Both the position numbers and the translations under genes were made by a program. Positions 33,032 to 42,044 of a DNA stretch of 64,000 bases are shown one piece after another. Origin of the DNA: Paenibacillus sp. FSL R7-0204. Lineage in GTDB: Bacteria > Bacillota > Bacilli > Paenibacillales > Paenibacillaceae. Numbering within the stretch: the stretch's first letter is position 1; each line of letters begins with the position of its first letter. The stretch covers positions 5,022,001 to 5,086,000 of the forward strand of contig NZ_JBBOCA010000001.1 of assembly GCF_038002225.1 (NCBI RefSeq), given 5' to 3'. The notes below the pieces were generated by a model that was given only the letters and a program-made list of their open reading frames with translations, was not told the DNA's origin and made no database searches.

Positions 33032-34594
33032 CTATAGCTGAATCGTAATACTGGCAGCAGGTGTAATCTCACCATTCAGGATGGGGATAAGGGACTTGAA
33101 CGCATCTGGAGTATATTCAAAGGCGGCAATGCCGCAAAACCCGCCTTCGATTAAAGCTAAATCATACGGCCGACCGAGTGTAATTGCCGTTACTTTACAG
33201 TTTGCTGCCACAAGCTTCTGCACAAGCGCCAGCTGGCCTGTATTTTCACGCGCATTGAACAGCCCGATAACCACATGCTTGTACCCTTCAGCCTTTTGTA
33301 GCACTTCGCTAATCTGCTCCTCGTCCGGATCAATACTGATCAGCTCATACGCTGCAGCAAAATGCTCACCCATATACTGCGGGAAACTAACCTCCTGATT
33401 CACACTGCTGGAGGCCAGGTCGGTCCGGTAGGCATAGGAGCCCACAAACAAGACCTGCCCATCCCCTGCCTGAACGGGCTGGGTCTCACCTTTAATCAGG
33501 CAGATCGTTTCCGTACGCATCAGCTCGTTCGCCCGGCGGTGAACTTCGCAGCCCACGATCCCGTAATCCGGTTCCCCAACATGCGTATAGCGGGCTTTAT
33601 AGGCTAAAATTTTGGCAACAGCTGCATCAATAACCGCTTCATCCAAATCACCCGCCGCTACAGCTTCTTCTATTAAATGAACCGCTTCTTTAACCGTTGC
33701 AGGCGTGTGACTGATGAATACCAGATCAATCCCTGCTTTAACGGCTTCGAGTGCACCTTTTGCCGTCCCGTAATAGCGTTTAATCGCATCCATTTCCAGA
33801 CAATCGGATACAACCAGCCCCTTAAATCCCAATTTCTCTTTAAGCAGCTCTGTAATAATGGTATAAGACATTGTTCCCGGCACGCCGGACCTTTCGATTA
33901 GGGGGAATAAAATATGTGCGCTCATGATGGCCTGGGCACCCTGCCCGATGGCAGCCTTAAACGGCAGCAGCTCAAGCTGCTCCAGCTCCTCCACCGTTTT
34001 GTTAATGACAGGCAAGCCAATGTGTGAATCGACATCAGTATCCCCATGACCGGGAAAATGCTTCAGCGAGGACATAACGCCGCCGTCGAGCAAGCCCTTC
34101 ATCATTTGAATCCCGTACTGCGATACCGTCTCCACAGAATCCCCGTAAGAGCGGATGTTGATCACTGGATTGAGCGCATTACTGGTAACGTCCATCACGG
34201 GCGCAAGATTGAAATTAATGCCTAATGCTTTTAGCTCCCGGGCCGTTATTCTCCCCGCTGCATAAGCATTTTCAGGGCGTCCTGAAGAGGCAATGGCCAT
34301 GGCTCCGGCTACATTCGTCGCGTCCTTGGGCATTCGGGTCACCCGGCCGCCTTCCTGGTCAATCGTAATGAAGCCCGGAATGCCTGCATGTGTGGTGAAC
34401 CATTGCTGCAGTTCAGCAACAAGCCCGCCTAATTGATATTTATTGTTGATATTATGTGAGAATAAAATAATATTCCCGATCTTGTACTGCTCAATGACTT
34501 CCTTCAGCTCAGGGGACATCTCCGTTGACGGAAAGCCTGTTACGAACATTTGCCCGATTTTCTCACGCAAGCTCATTTCTTCTATCGTTCTCAT
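33032..34594 (-). CDS. nagZ: Beta-N-acetylglucosaminidase, GH3 NagZ type
   Basis: Removes GlcNAc from the nonreducing end of muropeptides. GH3 signatures: ITIDQEGGRVTR, the KHFPGHGDT loop carrying the catalytic His183, His191 in VDSH, and the nucleophile Asp264 in VVSDCLEMDAI. Residues 1-330 are the TIM barrel; 330-520 a second domain as in Bacillus NagZ. Unlike the B. subtilis enzyme there is no signal peptide, so it acts in the cytoplasm. It lies 12-18 bp from its neighbours namZ and murK in one operon. Confidence 0.92.
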   Translation of the reverse strand: MRTIEEMSLREKIGQMFVTGFPSTEMSPELKEVIEQYKIGNIILFSHNINNKYQLGGLVAELQQWFTTHAGIPGFITIDQEGGRVTRMPKDATNVAGAMAIASSGRPENAYAAGRITARELKALGINFNLAPVMDVTSNALNPVINIRSYGDSVETVSQYGIQMMKGLLDGGVMSSLKHFPGHGDTDVDSHIGLPVINKTVEELEQLELLPFKAAIGQGAQAIMSAHILFPLIERSGVPGTMSYTIITELLKEKLGFKGLVVSDCLEMDAIKRYYGTAKGALEAVKAGIDLVFISHTPATVKEAVHLIEEAVAAGDLDEAVIDAAVAKILAYKARYTHVGEPDYGIVGCEVHRRANELMRTETICLIKGETQPVQAGDGQVLFVGSYAYRTDLASSSVNQEVSFPQYMGEHFAAAYELISIDPDEEQISEVLQKAEGYKHVVIGLFNARENTGQLALVQKLVAANCKVTAITLGRPYDLALIEGGFCGIAAFEYTPDAFKSLIPILNGEITPAASITIQL

Positions 34595-34611
34595 CCGCTG
34601 CTCACCACCCG

Positions 34612-35754
34612 CTAGTAATATAAATGATACTGCTGCTTCATTTGTGCAAATTGCCTGCTGTCCTCTGCGAACTGTTCGAACACTTGCTTAGCCTGAATAT
34701 TCTTTGTCCGGTAGACGCTGCTTCCGCCCAGCAAATCAATAAAAGGACGTGAGCCCTCCTTCACGGGAGGCAGAAATGCAAAGGGCTCAAACATGTCCCT
34801 GATCGTAAATAATAAGGTTACGCCAACCTCTAACGGCTTGATCACCTGGCGATCTGTAATGTATAATTGAACGCCGCCGCACAGCTCTCCAGAATGCTTG
34901 GAGGCCGTTGGCTTGAAATGAACCGGACGAAAATACACGCCTGGAAGCCGCAATGCGTTCATCTCATCTGCCAGCTGCTGCGCCTCAATAAAGGGAGCTC
35001 CAATCATTTCAAAGGGGAAGGTTGTACCCCTTCCTTCGGAGCAGTTGGTTCCCTCAAATAAACAGGTGCCTGTATATAATAACGCTGTTTCATACCGGGG
35101 GATTCCCAGTGAAGGATGAACCCAGGTCAAGGCTGTATCCGGGAAGGACATGCTCCGTTCCCAGCCTTCCAGACGAACGACATGAAGCGATGCCTTCCAG
35201 TTCATCTGATCATTGGCCATGACAGCCACTTCACCTGCGGTCAGGCCGTACCGGACCGCCAGCTCATAATTCCCGACAAAGGACTTGAAGCCGGGCTGTA
35301 GGATATTTCCTTCCACGTTCACCCCGTTCAGCGGATTCACCCGGTCGAGAACAACAAATTCCACACCTGCCGCAGCACAATCCTCAAGGGCATACAGCAT
35401 CGTATAAATGAAGGTATAATACCGTACACCAACATCCTGGATATCATACACAAGGATATCTACCTTCTCCAGCATTTCCTTTGTTAACCGTTTGGAATCT
35501 TTGCGGTACAGGCTGTAGACCGGAACATTTGTAAGAGGGTCCGTATACGTCTCCACGCATGCCCCTGCATCCAGATCTCCGCGGACACCATGCTCAGGCG
35601 AGAACATGGCCGTAAGATTACAATTCTCGTGTAATATCGTAATGGTGGATCTGAAATCTTTGGCAAGCCCTGTCGGCGCTGTAATTAACCCCACACGTTT
35701 ACCTTCAAACAAATGAAGATACTTCTTAATAGAATCAATCCCGTTTAATACCAT
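34612..35754 (-). CDS. namZ: Exo-beta-N-acetylmuramidase NamZ (DUF1343, GH171)
   Basis: Cleaves terminal MurNAc from peptidoglycan chains. Conserved parts: GKRVGLITAPTGL, MFSPEHGVRG, LVYDIQDVGVRYYTFIYTM, ALEDCAAAGVEFVVLDRVNPL and EGRGTTFPFE, giving full-length coverage in 380 aa. I chose ATG 35754, which follows the PIG-L stop by one base; a TTG three codons earlier overlaps it. No signal peptide, in contrast to the secreted B. subtilis YbbC. It pairs with NagZ next door, together giving stepwise removal of both sugars. Confidence 0.9.
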   Translation of the reverse strand: MVLNGIDSIKKYLHLFEGKRVGLITAPTGLAKDFRSTITILHENCNLTAMFSPEHGVRGDLDAGACVETYTDPLTNVPVYSLYRKDSKRLTKEMLEKVDILVYDIQDVGVRYYTFIYTMLYALEDCAAAGVEFVVLDRVNPLNGVNVEGNILQPGFKSFVGNYELAVRYGLTAGEVAVMANDQMNWKASLHVVRLEGWERSMSFPDTALTWVHPSLGIPRYETALLYTGTCLFEGTNCSEGRGTTFPFEMIGAPFIEAQQLADEMNALRLPGVYFRPVHFKPTASKHSGELCGGVQLYITDRQVIKPLEVGVTLLFTIRDMFEPFAFLPPVKEGSRPFIDLLGGSSVYRTKNIQAKQVFEQFAEDSRQFAQMKQQYHLYY

Positions 35755-35755
35755 A

Positions 35756-36460
35756 TCACGCAAGCCCCGATTGTCTGATTTTCATCGTCTCGGCAGGGAC
35801 CATGAAGGCTTCGGCATAAGTTTTTCTTGCTTCACAGCCCCGGACAACGGCCAACGCTTTATAGTAATCCATATATTTAAAAGATTTGCTGTTCGTCACA
35901 AACCAATGCCGGCCTAACGCCTCAATCCATAAATCATAAGCCGCCTGATCGAAATCCACGTATACGTAAGGGACATAGTCTACAGCATCTTCCCAGTTTT
36001 CGGAATAATACAGCTTTGCTGCAAAATGAGCAGGAAGCTCACGTTCAAAAGAGGGCTGGCTGGCAAAAAACCTTGCATCGTTCACGATATAATGGGTCAG
36101 TGCATGATCCTTATGCATGCTGTTTTTCCAATGGGTGATGATCATGTCCGGCTTCACGCGGCGGATCACATCGCAGACCTCCATCCGAATCTGCTGATTG
36201 TCAGGCAGCTCTCCGTCACAATAATCAAAAACAACGGCTTCACCGCCCAGCATATCCGCAAAACGCTCAGCCTCTTTGATTTTTTGCTGACGGTACTCTT
36301 TCATATCCTGCCCGGCCGGTACGCCTCTTTCACCAGGAGTTAAAGCCAGGGTTACGATACGGTCTCCTCTCAAGCTATGGCTGGCCAGTACACCGCCGGA
36401 CGCCAATTCTACATCCCCAACATGCGCTCCAATCGCTAAGACTGTCAGCTTTCCGCTCAT
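35756..36460 (-). CDS. PIG-L family deacetylase, variant active site
   Basis: Zinc amidohydrolase fold: N-terminal LAIGAHVGDVELASGG, TLALTPGERG, then HWKNSMHKDH. The usual AHPDDE is here AHVGDVE: zinc ligands His13 and Asp16 are kept, and Pro and the catalytic base Asp15 are replaced by Val14 and Gly15. The third ligand is a His of MHKDH. Its presence in a GlcNAc/MurNAc operon suggests N-deacetylation of amino sugars. It is 234 aa, no signal peptide. Confidence 0.85.
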   Translation of the reverse strand: MSGKLTVLAIGAHVGDVELASGGVLASHSLRGDRIVTLALTPGERGVPAGQDMKEYRQQKIKEAERFADMLGGEAVVFDYCDGELPDNQQIRMEVCDVIRRVKPDMIITHWKNSMHKDHALTHYIVNDARFFASQPSFERELPAHFAAKLYYSENWEDAVDYVPYVYVDFDQAAYDLWIEALGRHWFVTNSKSFKYMDYYKALAVVRGCEARKTYAEAFMVPAETMKIRQSGLA

Positions 36461-36462
36461 CC

Positions 36463-37431
36463 TTACAGCTCCCTCCGCAATATGGCAAATTGTTTCTCAA
36501 TCTGAAACCCTGCTTGTTGATAGATTCGAAGAGCCGGGTTATTGCTGCCAGTAAACAAAGAGATATATTGACAGCCTGAAGTCTGAAAAGCTTCTACCAT
36601 CCGGAAAAACAAGACACTGCCTAGACCATGTCCCTCATACTCCGGGTGTACCCCGATCCCGCAAAAAAATGCCCGGCCATCCGGTTCGACCATAATTGGA
36701 CCTGCAAAACCTATAACCTCACTGCCATGAACAGCCACCACAAGGGGTTCACCATTCTTTACATGCGCAGCTACATCCTTTTCCCACTGCGGATTCCGCA
36801 AGGCAGCAAGCATGGCATCAAGCCCTTTATGAACAGCGGGGGCATAATGAGTAACCTGATAGCCTTCTCTGCTTGCTTTGCTTTCTTTGCCGGCAATATC
36901 TTCAGGAACACTAAAGTCACCCAGCTTCAGGTACATGCCGCATTGTGTCGCCCGGTCTGCATACCCTCTGGCGATTAAAGCATCGTATAACGGCTGGTCT
37001 TTACTAATACCCGGGGCATTATTGTGTTCATGCTGCGGTGCGCTGGGAATCGTCCATTTCAGCTTAACAGGGTTAAAGAACAGGACCTCCGCCTGACTTT
37101 TCCCAAGCTGCTGAAACCTTGTTTCCATGCGCAGCACAAAGGCATCGTACAGCTCTAAAGAAGCGGCACCCGGATCGATAATTACGGTCGTAATATAGCC
37201 CGCCACATCGCCGAGCGGAAGATCATCCCCGCTGCAGCCAGCTGCAAAACCGGCAATCCCTTGTTCATTACAGCCTACCCACATACACTCCGCATCAAAA
37301 TAAGCATGATTTATGAATGTGTCCTGAAAATCCTGCTCTGTAAACGGCTTGTAGTCATACTTCGTAGCCTCCCGGTTCCAGAGCGCTACCACTCCAGAAA
37401 GATCTTCCATGGAGAAGAGTCTGATTTGCAT
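36463..37431 (-). CDS. Tandem GNAT acetyltransferase, 322 aa
   Basis: Two GNAT domains: residues 1-165 is degenerate, residues 190-320 carry the acetyl-CoA loop IGVHPEYEGHGLGSVLFFR and the C-terminal NNPALRIYQQAGF signature. GGGGG 8 nt before ATG; the start overlaps the anmK stop (TAATG). Inside a muropeptide operon next to a PIG-L deacetylase it could reacetylate glucosamine sugars or acetylate a peptide-linked amine; the substrate is inferred only from context. Confidence 0.8.
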   Translation of the reverse strand: MQIRLFSMEDLSGVVALWNREATKYDYKPFTEQDFQDTFINHAYFDAECMWVGCNEQGIAGFAAGCSGDDLPLGDVAGYITTVIIDPGAASLELYDAFVLRMETRFQQLGKSQAEVLFFNPVKLKWTIPSAPQHEHNNAPGISKDQPLYDALIARGYADRATQCGMYLKLGDFSVPEDIAGKESKASREGYQVTHYAPAVHKGLDAMLAALRNPQWEKDVAAHVKNGEPLVVAVHGSEVIGFAGPIMVEPDGRAFFCGIGVHPEYEGHGLGSVLFFRMVEAFQTSGCQYISLFTGSNNPALRIYQQAGFQIEKQFAILRREL

Positions 37432-38651
37432 TATTCAAACCCCCTGTGTTCCGGGTAGGGCCAAGAAATTTTGCCCATGACTACCGGCCGGGAAGCTCCG
37501 GTTACCTGGGGGATATTATTCGGCAGACGTTTCATCGTATGATAAGCCAGCACAGCAAAAGCAACGGCTTCCTTGGCATCGCTGTTGCCGCCAATATCCT
37601 CCTGTGTCAGCACCTGCACTCCGAAGGGAGCAAATAACTGCCGCAAATCACGCAATAACGTCAGGTTATAGCTCCCGCCGCCGCCAACCAGCAATCGCTG
37701 AGCCTGATGCTGCGGGGCAATATACCGTTCATAGCTGTCGGCAATGCTCCATGCCGTCAAGCGTGTTGCCGTGGCAATTACATCCTCAGCTTTCCAGTGA
37801 TGCTCCTCCATCAACTGAAGTATTTGGGCAACATATTGTTGTCCAAACCGTTCTCTGCCCGTCGATTTCGGGAAAGGCATACTATAATACTCATCCTGCT
37901 GCATCCATTTCAAAAGCTGATCAATAACCTCACCGCCCGCAGCAATTTCACCGCCGGCATCCATCGTCATTGGCGCGAATAAATGGGACACAAGACCATC
38001 AATAATCATATTCCCGGGCCCTGTATCGTAAGCATACACCTCTTCGGAAGAAGCATTTGCAGGAAGAACAGTTATATTCCCTATTCCTCCAATATTCTGC
38101 AGAAGTGATGTTTTCTCCGGATGGTTAAACAATAAATATTCAGTAAAAGGCACCAGCGGCGCCCCCTGTCCATCCATTGCCATGTCAGCAACCCGAAAAT
38201 CTGATATGCAGGGAATGCCCGTCCGGTTCGCTATCACTGCACCTTCCCCGATCTGCACCGTACAGTGCAGGTTATAGCCGTCCATCGTCTTCTCTTCCGG
38301 TGCATGGTAGATCGTTTGGCCATGTGATCCTATCGCAAATATTTGGGAAGGCACAAGTCCGCAGTTGCGGATCACCGACACTACTGCCCGGGCGTATAAT
38401 TCCCCAAGCCACATGTTCATTGCGCCTACTTTATCCACCGTAGCCTTGGAAGGATCAAACAGCTCGAATATCGAGCTTCTGACATGCGCGGGAAACGGAG
38501 TGTTCTCAAAAGCCAGCAATTCCGTCTCTATTCCGTACTCTTTGTCCGGCCTAGACGAAAGTTTAATTACCGCTGCATCAATACCGTCTACCGATGTGCC
38601 GGACATCAGGCCAACCAGATAGGTAACCTCTACTTCAGCCGGGCCGCCCAT
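37431..38651 (-). CDS. anmK: Anhydro-N-acetylmuramic acid kinase
   Basis: Converts 1,6-anhydroMurNAc to MurNAc-6-phosphate. Strong N-terminal match: YLVGLMSGTSVDGIDAAVI, then IGSHGQTIYH, with the catalytic Asp in DFRVADMAMDG and YDTGPGNMIID. The 406-aa length is slightly longer than the Gram-negative enzyme. ATG overlaps the permease stop by one base (TAATG). AnmK usually salvages lytic transglycosylase products, so the host makes or scavenges anhydro sugars. Confidence 0.93.
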   Translation of the reverse strand: MGGPAEVEVTYLVGLMSGTSVDGIDAAVIKLSSRPDKEYGIETELLAFENTPFPAHVRSSIFELFDPSKATVDKVGAMNMWLGELYARAVVSVIRNCGLVPSQIFAIGSHGQTIYHAPEEKTMDGYNLHCTVQIGEGAVIANRTGIPCISDFRVADMAMDGQGAPLVPFTEYLLFNHPEKTSLLQNIGGIGNITVLPANASSEEVYAYDTGPGNMIIDGLVSHLFAPMTMDAGGEIAAGGEVIDQLLKWMQQDEYYSMPFPKSTGRERFGQQYVAQILQLMEEHHWKAEDVIATATRLTAWSIADSYERYIAPQHQAQRLLVGGGGSYNLTLLRDLRQLFAPFGVQVLTQEDIGGNSDAKEAVAFAVLAYHTMKRLPNNIPQVTGASRPVVMGKISWPYPEHRGFE

Positions 38652-39511
38652 TACCCTTTCACCGCTCCGACGGCTACTCCTTCAAGGAAATACTTTTGTA
38701 AGCTGAAGAACAAAATAAACATCGGAACGGCAGAAATGGTTGCCCCGGCCATCATAGGTGCAAAGTAAGTGGTGTTCGCAAAACGGAAGTTTTTGAGCCC
38801 CACCTGAATCGTCTGCATATCCATCGTGTTGGTAACCAGGAACGGCCAGAAGAAGTCATTCCATGCTGCCATAAACGTTAGAATCGCCAGCACGGCCATA
38901 ACCGTTTTGGACAGCGGCATAATGATATACCAGAAGATTTTAGGCTGGGAGCAGCCTTCGATTTTGGCAGCTTCAATAATTTCCACCGGAATGGAAGACA
39001 TGAACTGCTTGACCAGAAAAATGTTATACACCGTGACAATGCTTGGCATAATCAGCGCTGTATACGTATTTTGCAATTCAAAAATATTGACGATCAATAT
39101 ATACAGCGGAACCTGGGTGACTTGAGTAGGGATCATCATGGACCCCAGCAGAATAGCGAACAGAATGCCTTTTCCTCTAAATTTCATTTTGGCAAAAGCG
39201 TATCCTGCAAGCGTGGCGAAAAATACGTTGGATACCGTAATACAAGCTGCTACAATAAAAGAATTTTTTAACCAGTCCCAGGAATGGGCGCTGAAGTTAA
39301 AAAAGAATTTATAAGACTCGAAGGAAATCTTCGACGGGATAATCGAATAGCTCATAGCGCCAGCTTCTACCGGATCACCGAACGAGGAAATGATCATAAA
39401 GTATATCGGGAAAATGGTCGCTGCGGCAAACAGGAGAAGGCATGTAATGATCAGACCATTACGGGCGAACAGAGACCCTTTGCTTTTGATACTATTGTTG
39501 AACAACCCCAT
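38651..39511 (-). CDS. ABC sugar transporter permease (MalG/AmyC type)
   Basis: Six membrane spans; the EAA loop EAAKIEGCSQPKIFWYIIMPLSK is near residue 190, the coupling site with the ATPase. N-terminus has the KSKGSLFARNGLI start typical of MalG-like subunits. 286 aa. The operon encodes no ATPase, so it must share a multipurpose MsmX-type ATPase encoded elsewhere. Confidence 0.92.
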   Translation of the reverse strand: MGLFNNSIKSKGSLFARNGLIITCLLLFAAATIFPIYFMIISSFGDPVEAGAMSYSIIPSKISFESYKFFFNFSAHSWDWLKNSFIVAACITVSNVFFATLAGYAFAKMKFRGKGILFAILLGSMMIPTQVTQVPLYILIVNIFELQNTYTALIMPSIVTVYNIFLVKQFMSSIPVEIIEAAKIEGCSQPKIFWYIIMPLSKTVMAVLAILTFMAAWNDFFWPFLVTNTMDMQTIQVGLKNFRFANTTYFAPMMAGATISAVPMFILFFSLQKYFLEGVAVGAVKG

Positions 39512-39528
39512 AGGTTTCTGCCCCTTTC

Positions 39529-40431
39529 CTAGTATTCTATGTCTTTACCTAAAATCTTAAATTGAACGAATGAGATCAGGGCAATAACCGCTGCCAGAAG
39601 TAAGGATTGGGCCGCTGCCTCACCAAACTCGAAATATGTGAACGCATTGTTAAAGATCAACAATCCTACCATAGTTGTGGCATGGTCCGGTCCGCCGCCT
39701 GTCATCAGATAAGCGTTCTGGAACACCTGGAAGGAACCAATGGCCCCTGTAACCAGCAGGAATAGCGTGGTTGGCTTAAGGAAAGGGATGACAATAAACC
39801 GCAGCTTTTGCAAAAATGTCGCTCCATCAATGTCAGCTGCTTCATAATAACTGTTATCAATACTGAGCAATGCAGCCAGATAGATAATGATCGCTGTACC
39901 ATGACTTGACAGCCAGGACATTAATACAAGTGAAAACATGGCCGTTGCACTGGAACCAAGCCAGTTCTGATTACTGATTCCAAAAAATCCAACCACTTGA
40001 TTGGCAATACCTGATTTTAACGGATCAAAGATCCACAGCCATACGACAGCAAGCGATACCCCTGAAGCTACAGCCGGCAAATAATACACTGCTTTGAATA
40101 TAGTTTGTGTTCTTTTCTTAAAAGGCATAATCAGAATGGCCACAAGGAACGACAGCAAAATATTAAATGGAACGGTTAACAGCGTATAGACTAAGGTATT
40201 CTTCAATGCTTTCCAGAACAGCTCATCTGAAAAGGAATTGACGAAGTTCTCCAGGCCGACATAAGTGGACCCTAACGGACGATATTCCTGCAGGCTGATT
40301 ATAAAGGCATTGATTACCGGATAGGCAGTAAATAAAGAAAACGCGATAAGTGCTACTGCGATAAACGCGTATCCCCAGCCAGAGTCACTTTCGAGCTTCA
40401 GCTTCTTTCTTTTGGTCAACATTTGATTCAT
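39529..40431 (-). CDS. ABC sugar transporter permease (MalF/UgpA type)
   Basis: Six predicted spans with the EAA loop YYEAADIDGATFLQKLRFIVIP near residue 195 and the MalF-type N-terminal LKLESDSGWGYAFIAVALIAF. 300 aa. It lies 17 bp before the second permease and 115 bp after the binding protein gene; the gap contains two hairpins. Imports the GlcNAc-MurNAc or MurNAc sugar, by context. Confidence 0.92.
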   Translation of the reverse strand: MNQMLTKRKKLKLESDSGWGYAFIAVALIAFSLFTAYPVINAFIISLQEYRPLGSTYVGLENFVNSFSDELFWKALKNTLVYTLLTVPFNILLSFLVAILIMPFKKRTQTIFKAVYYLPAVASGVSLAVVWLWIFDPLKSGIANQVVGFFGISNQNWLGSSATAMFSLVLMSWLSSHGTAIIIYLAALLSIDNSYYEAADIDGATFLQKLRFIVIPFLKPTTLFLLVTGAIGSFQVFQNAYLMTGGGPDHATTMVGLLIFNNAFTYFEFGEAAAQSLLLAAVIALISFVQFKILGKDIEY

Positions 40432-40461
40432 TGGGCCGCACCTCTCTTCTTCAAAAAAATA

Positions 40462-40518
40462 CCTTCTGCTTGCTTACATTCAGAAGGAAAGCTGTACGTC
40501 TAAGCTTCGTACAGCTTT
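40462..40518 (-). terminator. Hairpin pair and partial terminator between binding protein and permease genes
   Basis: Minus strand order: AAAGCTGTACG/CGTACAGCTTT stem (40488-40518), then CCTTCTG/CAGAAGG (40462-40487) followed by TATTTTTTTG. The second hairpin with its U-tract looks like an attenuating terminator, and the first may protect the upstream mRNA 3' end. This would give more binding protein than permease. Confidence 0.65.
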
Positions 40519-40546
40519 CACTTTACAGGCCAGTCTATATGGCAAT

Positions 40547-41986
40547 CTAGTCCGCGACCACACCATCTTCACCGAAGGATTTGACGGCAGCTGCTTTAAC
40601 TGCATCATACATCTCTTGCGGGGTAATCTCATCGGCAAGCAAGGCCTGCAGTTTAGGAATGATCACTTCTGTTTCAATTTTGAGCGCTTCAGCAGCCTGC
40701 TCCGTAGGAATATCTGTACGGGCCGGGAGCGCTTTGGCCATCATAGCTTGACCTGCAGCAACGTTGTCTTCGTTACGCGGGAACTTTTCAAGCACTTCTG
40801 CCTTACGTGCAGACTCGGTAATTGGTGTTAAGAACAGCTCATTACTGTAGTTGGCAGCAATCGAACCGGAGGACAGGAAGTTCATCGCCAGGGCAATATT
40901 TTTGATATGCTCTTCTGAAGGCTCTTTTTTACCGCGGAGTGCGATATAACCATCCACTATGGAAGTAGGGATATAATCGGCACCGTTGAAGGTTGGTACC
41001 GGAAGTGAAATGTAATCCACTTCGATAGAATCCGCAACAGCTGATCCATCGTTCGCTTTAATTTTCTCATTGTTCAGACGGGCGGAGTTTTCAAATGCCG
41101 ACAAGCCTTTACCGGTGATCATCGTTTGGCCGGTCAGGAACATATTCCAGCGTTTGCCGGCATCGATGGAGCTTAGCTCTTTAGGCATAGAACCATCGTC
41201 GATCATTTCACGGATCGCTGTCAGCAGGCCCAGGAATTTTTTGCTTGTATACGTGTATTTGAGGTCATTGTCGAAGTAATCCGGCAGACCTGCCGTTTTA
41301 GCAAGAATCGCCAGGTAATCTTTAGAGGTTACACCGGATGTCGCGAATACGAAACCGTAACGGCTGGTTTCACCTTTATCATTTTTTACTACGCCTTTTG
41401 CAATAGCTTTCCGGAACTCATCATAGGTCCAGCCGTTTTGCTGAACACTCTTCCAGTCAATTCCGGCTTCTTCAAGGAATTGTTTATTACCGCCGATCGT
41501 GTGGATTTCCATATACGCCGGCAGGCCGTACTGGGCGTCACCCAATTGAAAGTATTTCATTGGAACTTCGTCATAATCCGCTTTAATTTCGTCAGATAGG
41601 ACTGGGTTCAGATCGATTAGTACATCTAGTGCTGCATATTTCGAAAGTCCGGATGCACCGATCCAGGCAATATCCGGAGGGGAGCCTGCATTGACTTGTG
41701 TATCCAGCTTTTGTGTCATATCTTCCCAGCTGGCCGGTTCGATTTTCAGCGTCAAATTAGGATGCAGTGCATTAAATTCTTTTTCCATATCAGCAAAACG
41801 GGCCTGGTAATTAGCCGATACCGGAGGTAATAATGCGGTGATCGTATCTTTTCCCGCACCGCTGCTGCCTGTGTTTCCGGAGTTTGAAGAATCCGCAGTG
41901 TTATTTGCTTTCCCTCCACAGGCGGATAACAGCGACATCATCATGATTGCGGACAAAAGTAGCTTTGAACCGTTTCTTTTTTTCAT
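40547..41986 (-). CDS. Extracellular sugar-binding lipoprotein of an ABC transporter
   Basis: Cluster B/family 1 solute-binding protein. Lipobox LLSAC with the lipidated Cys23 after a basic start and a hydrophobic core, then a low-complexity NTADSSNSGNTGSSG linker. The mature part has the family 1 features (NALHPNLTLKIEPASWEDMTQKLDTQ, LIDLNPVL). 479 aa. Second gene of the operon, after murQ; expected ligand is MurNAc, GlcNAc-MurNAc or a muropeptide. Confidence 0.9.
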   Translation of the reverse strand: MKKRNGSKLLLSAIMMMSLLSACGGKANNTADSSNSGNTGSSGAGKDTITALLPPVSANYQARFADMEKEFNALHPNLTLKIEPASWEDMTQKLDTQVNAGSPPDIAWIGASGLSKYAALDVLIDLNPVLSDEIKADYDEVPMKYFQLGDAQYGLPAYMEIHTIGGNKQFLEEAGIDWKSVQQNGWTYDEFRKAIAKGVVKNDKGETSRYGFVFATSGVTSKDYLAILAKTAGLPDYFDNDLKYTYTSKKFLGLLTAIREMIDDGSMPKELSSIDAGKRWNMFLTGQTMITGKGLSAFENSARLNNEKIKANDGSAVADSIEVDYISLPVPTFNGADYIPTSIVDGYIALRGKKEPSEEHIKNIALAMNFLSSGSIAANYSNELFLTPITESARKAEVLEKFPRNEDNVAAGQAMMAKALPARTDIPTEQAAEALKIETEVIIPKLQALLADEITPQEMYDAVKAAAVKSFGEDGVVAD

Positions 41987-42044
41987 CGATAGCAGCCTCC
42001 TTAGTTTTCAAAAGCATCCATCCGGTGATTCCATTTCCTGCGCC

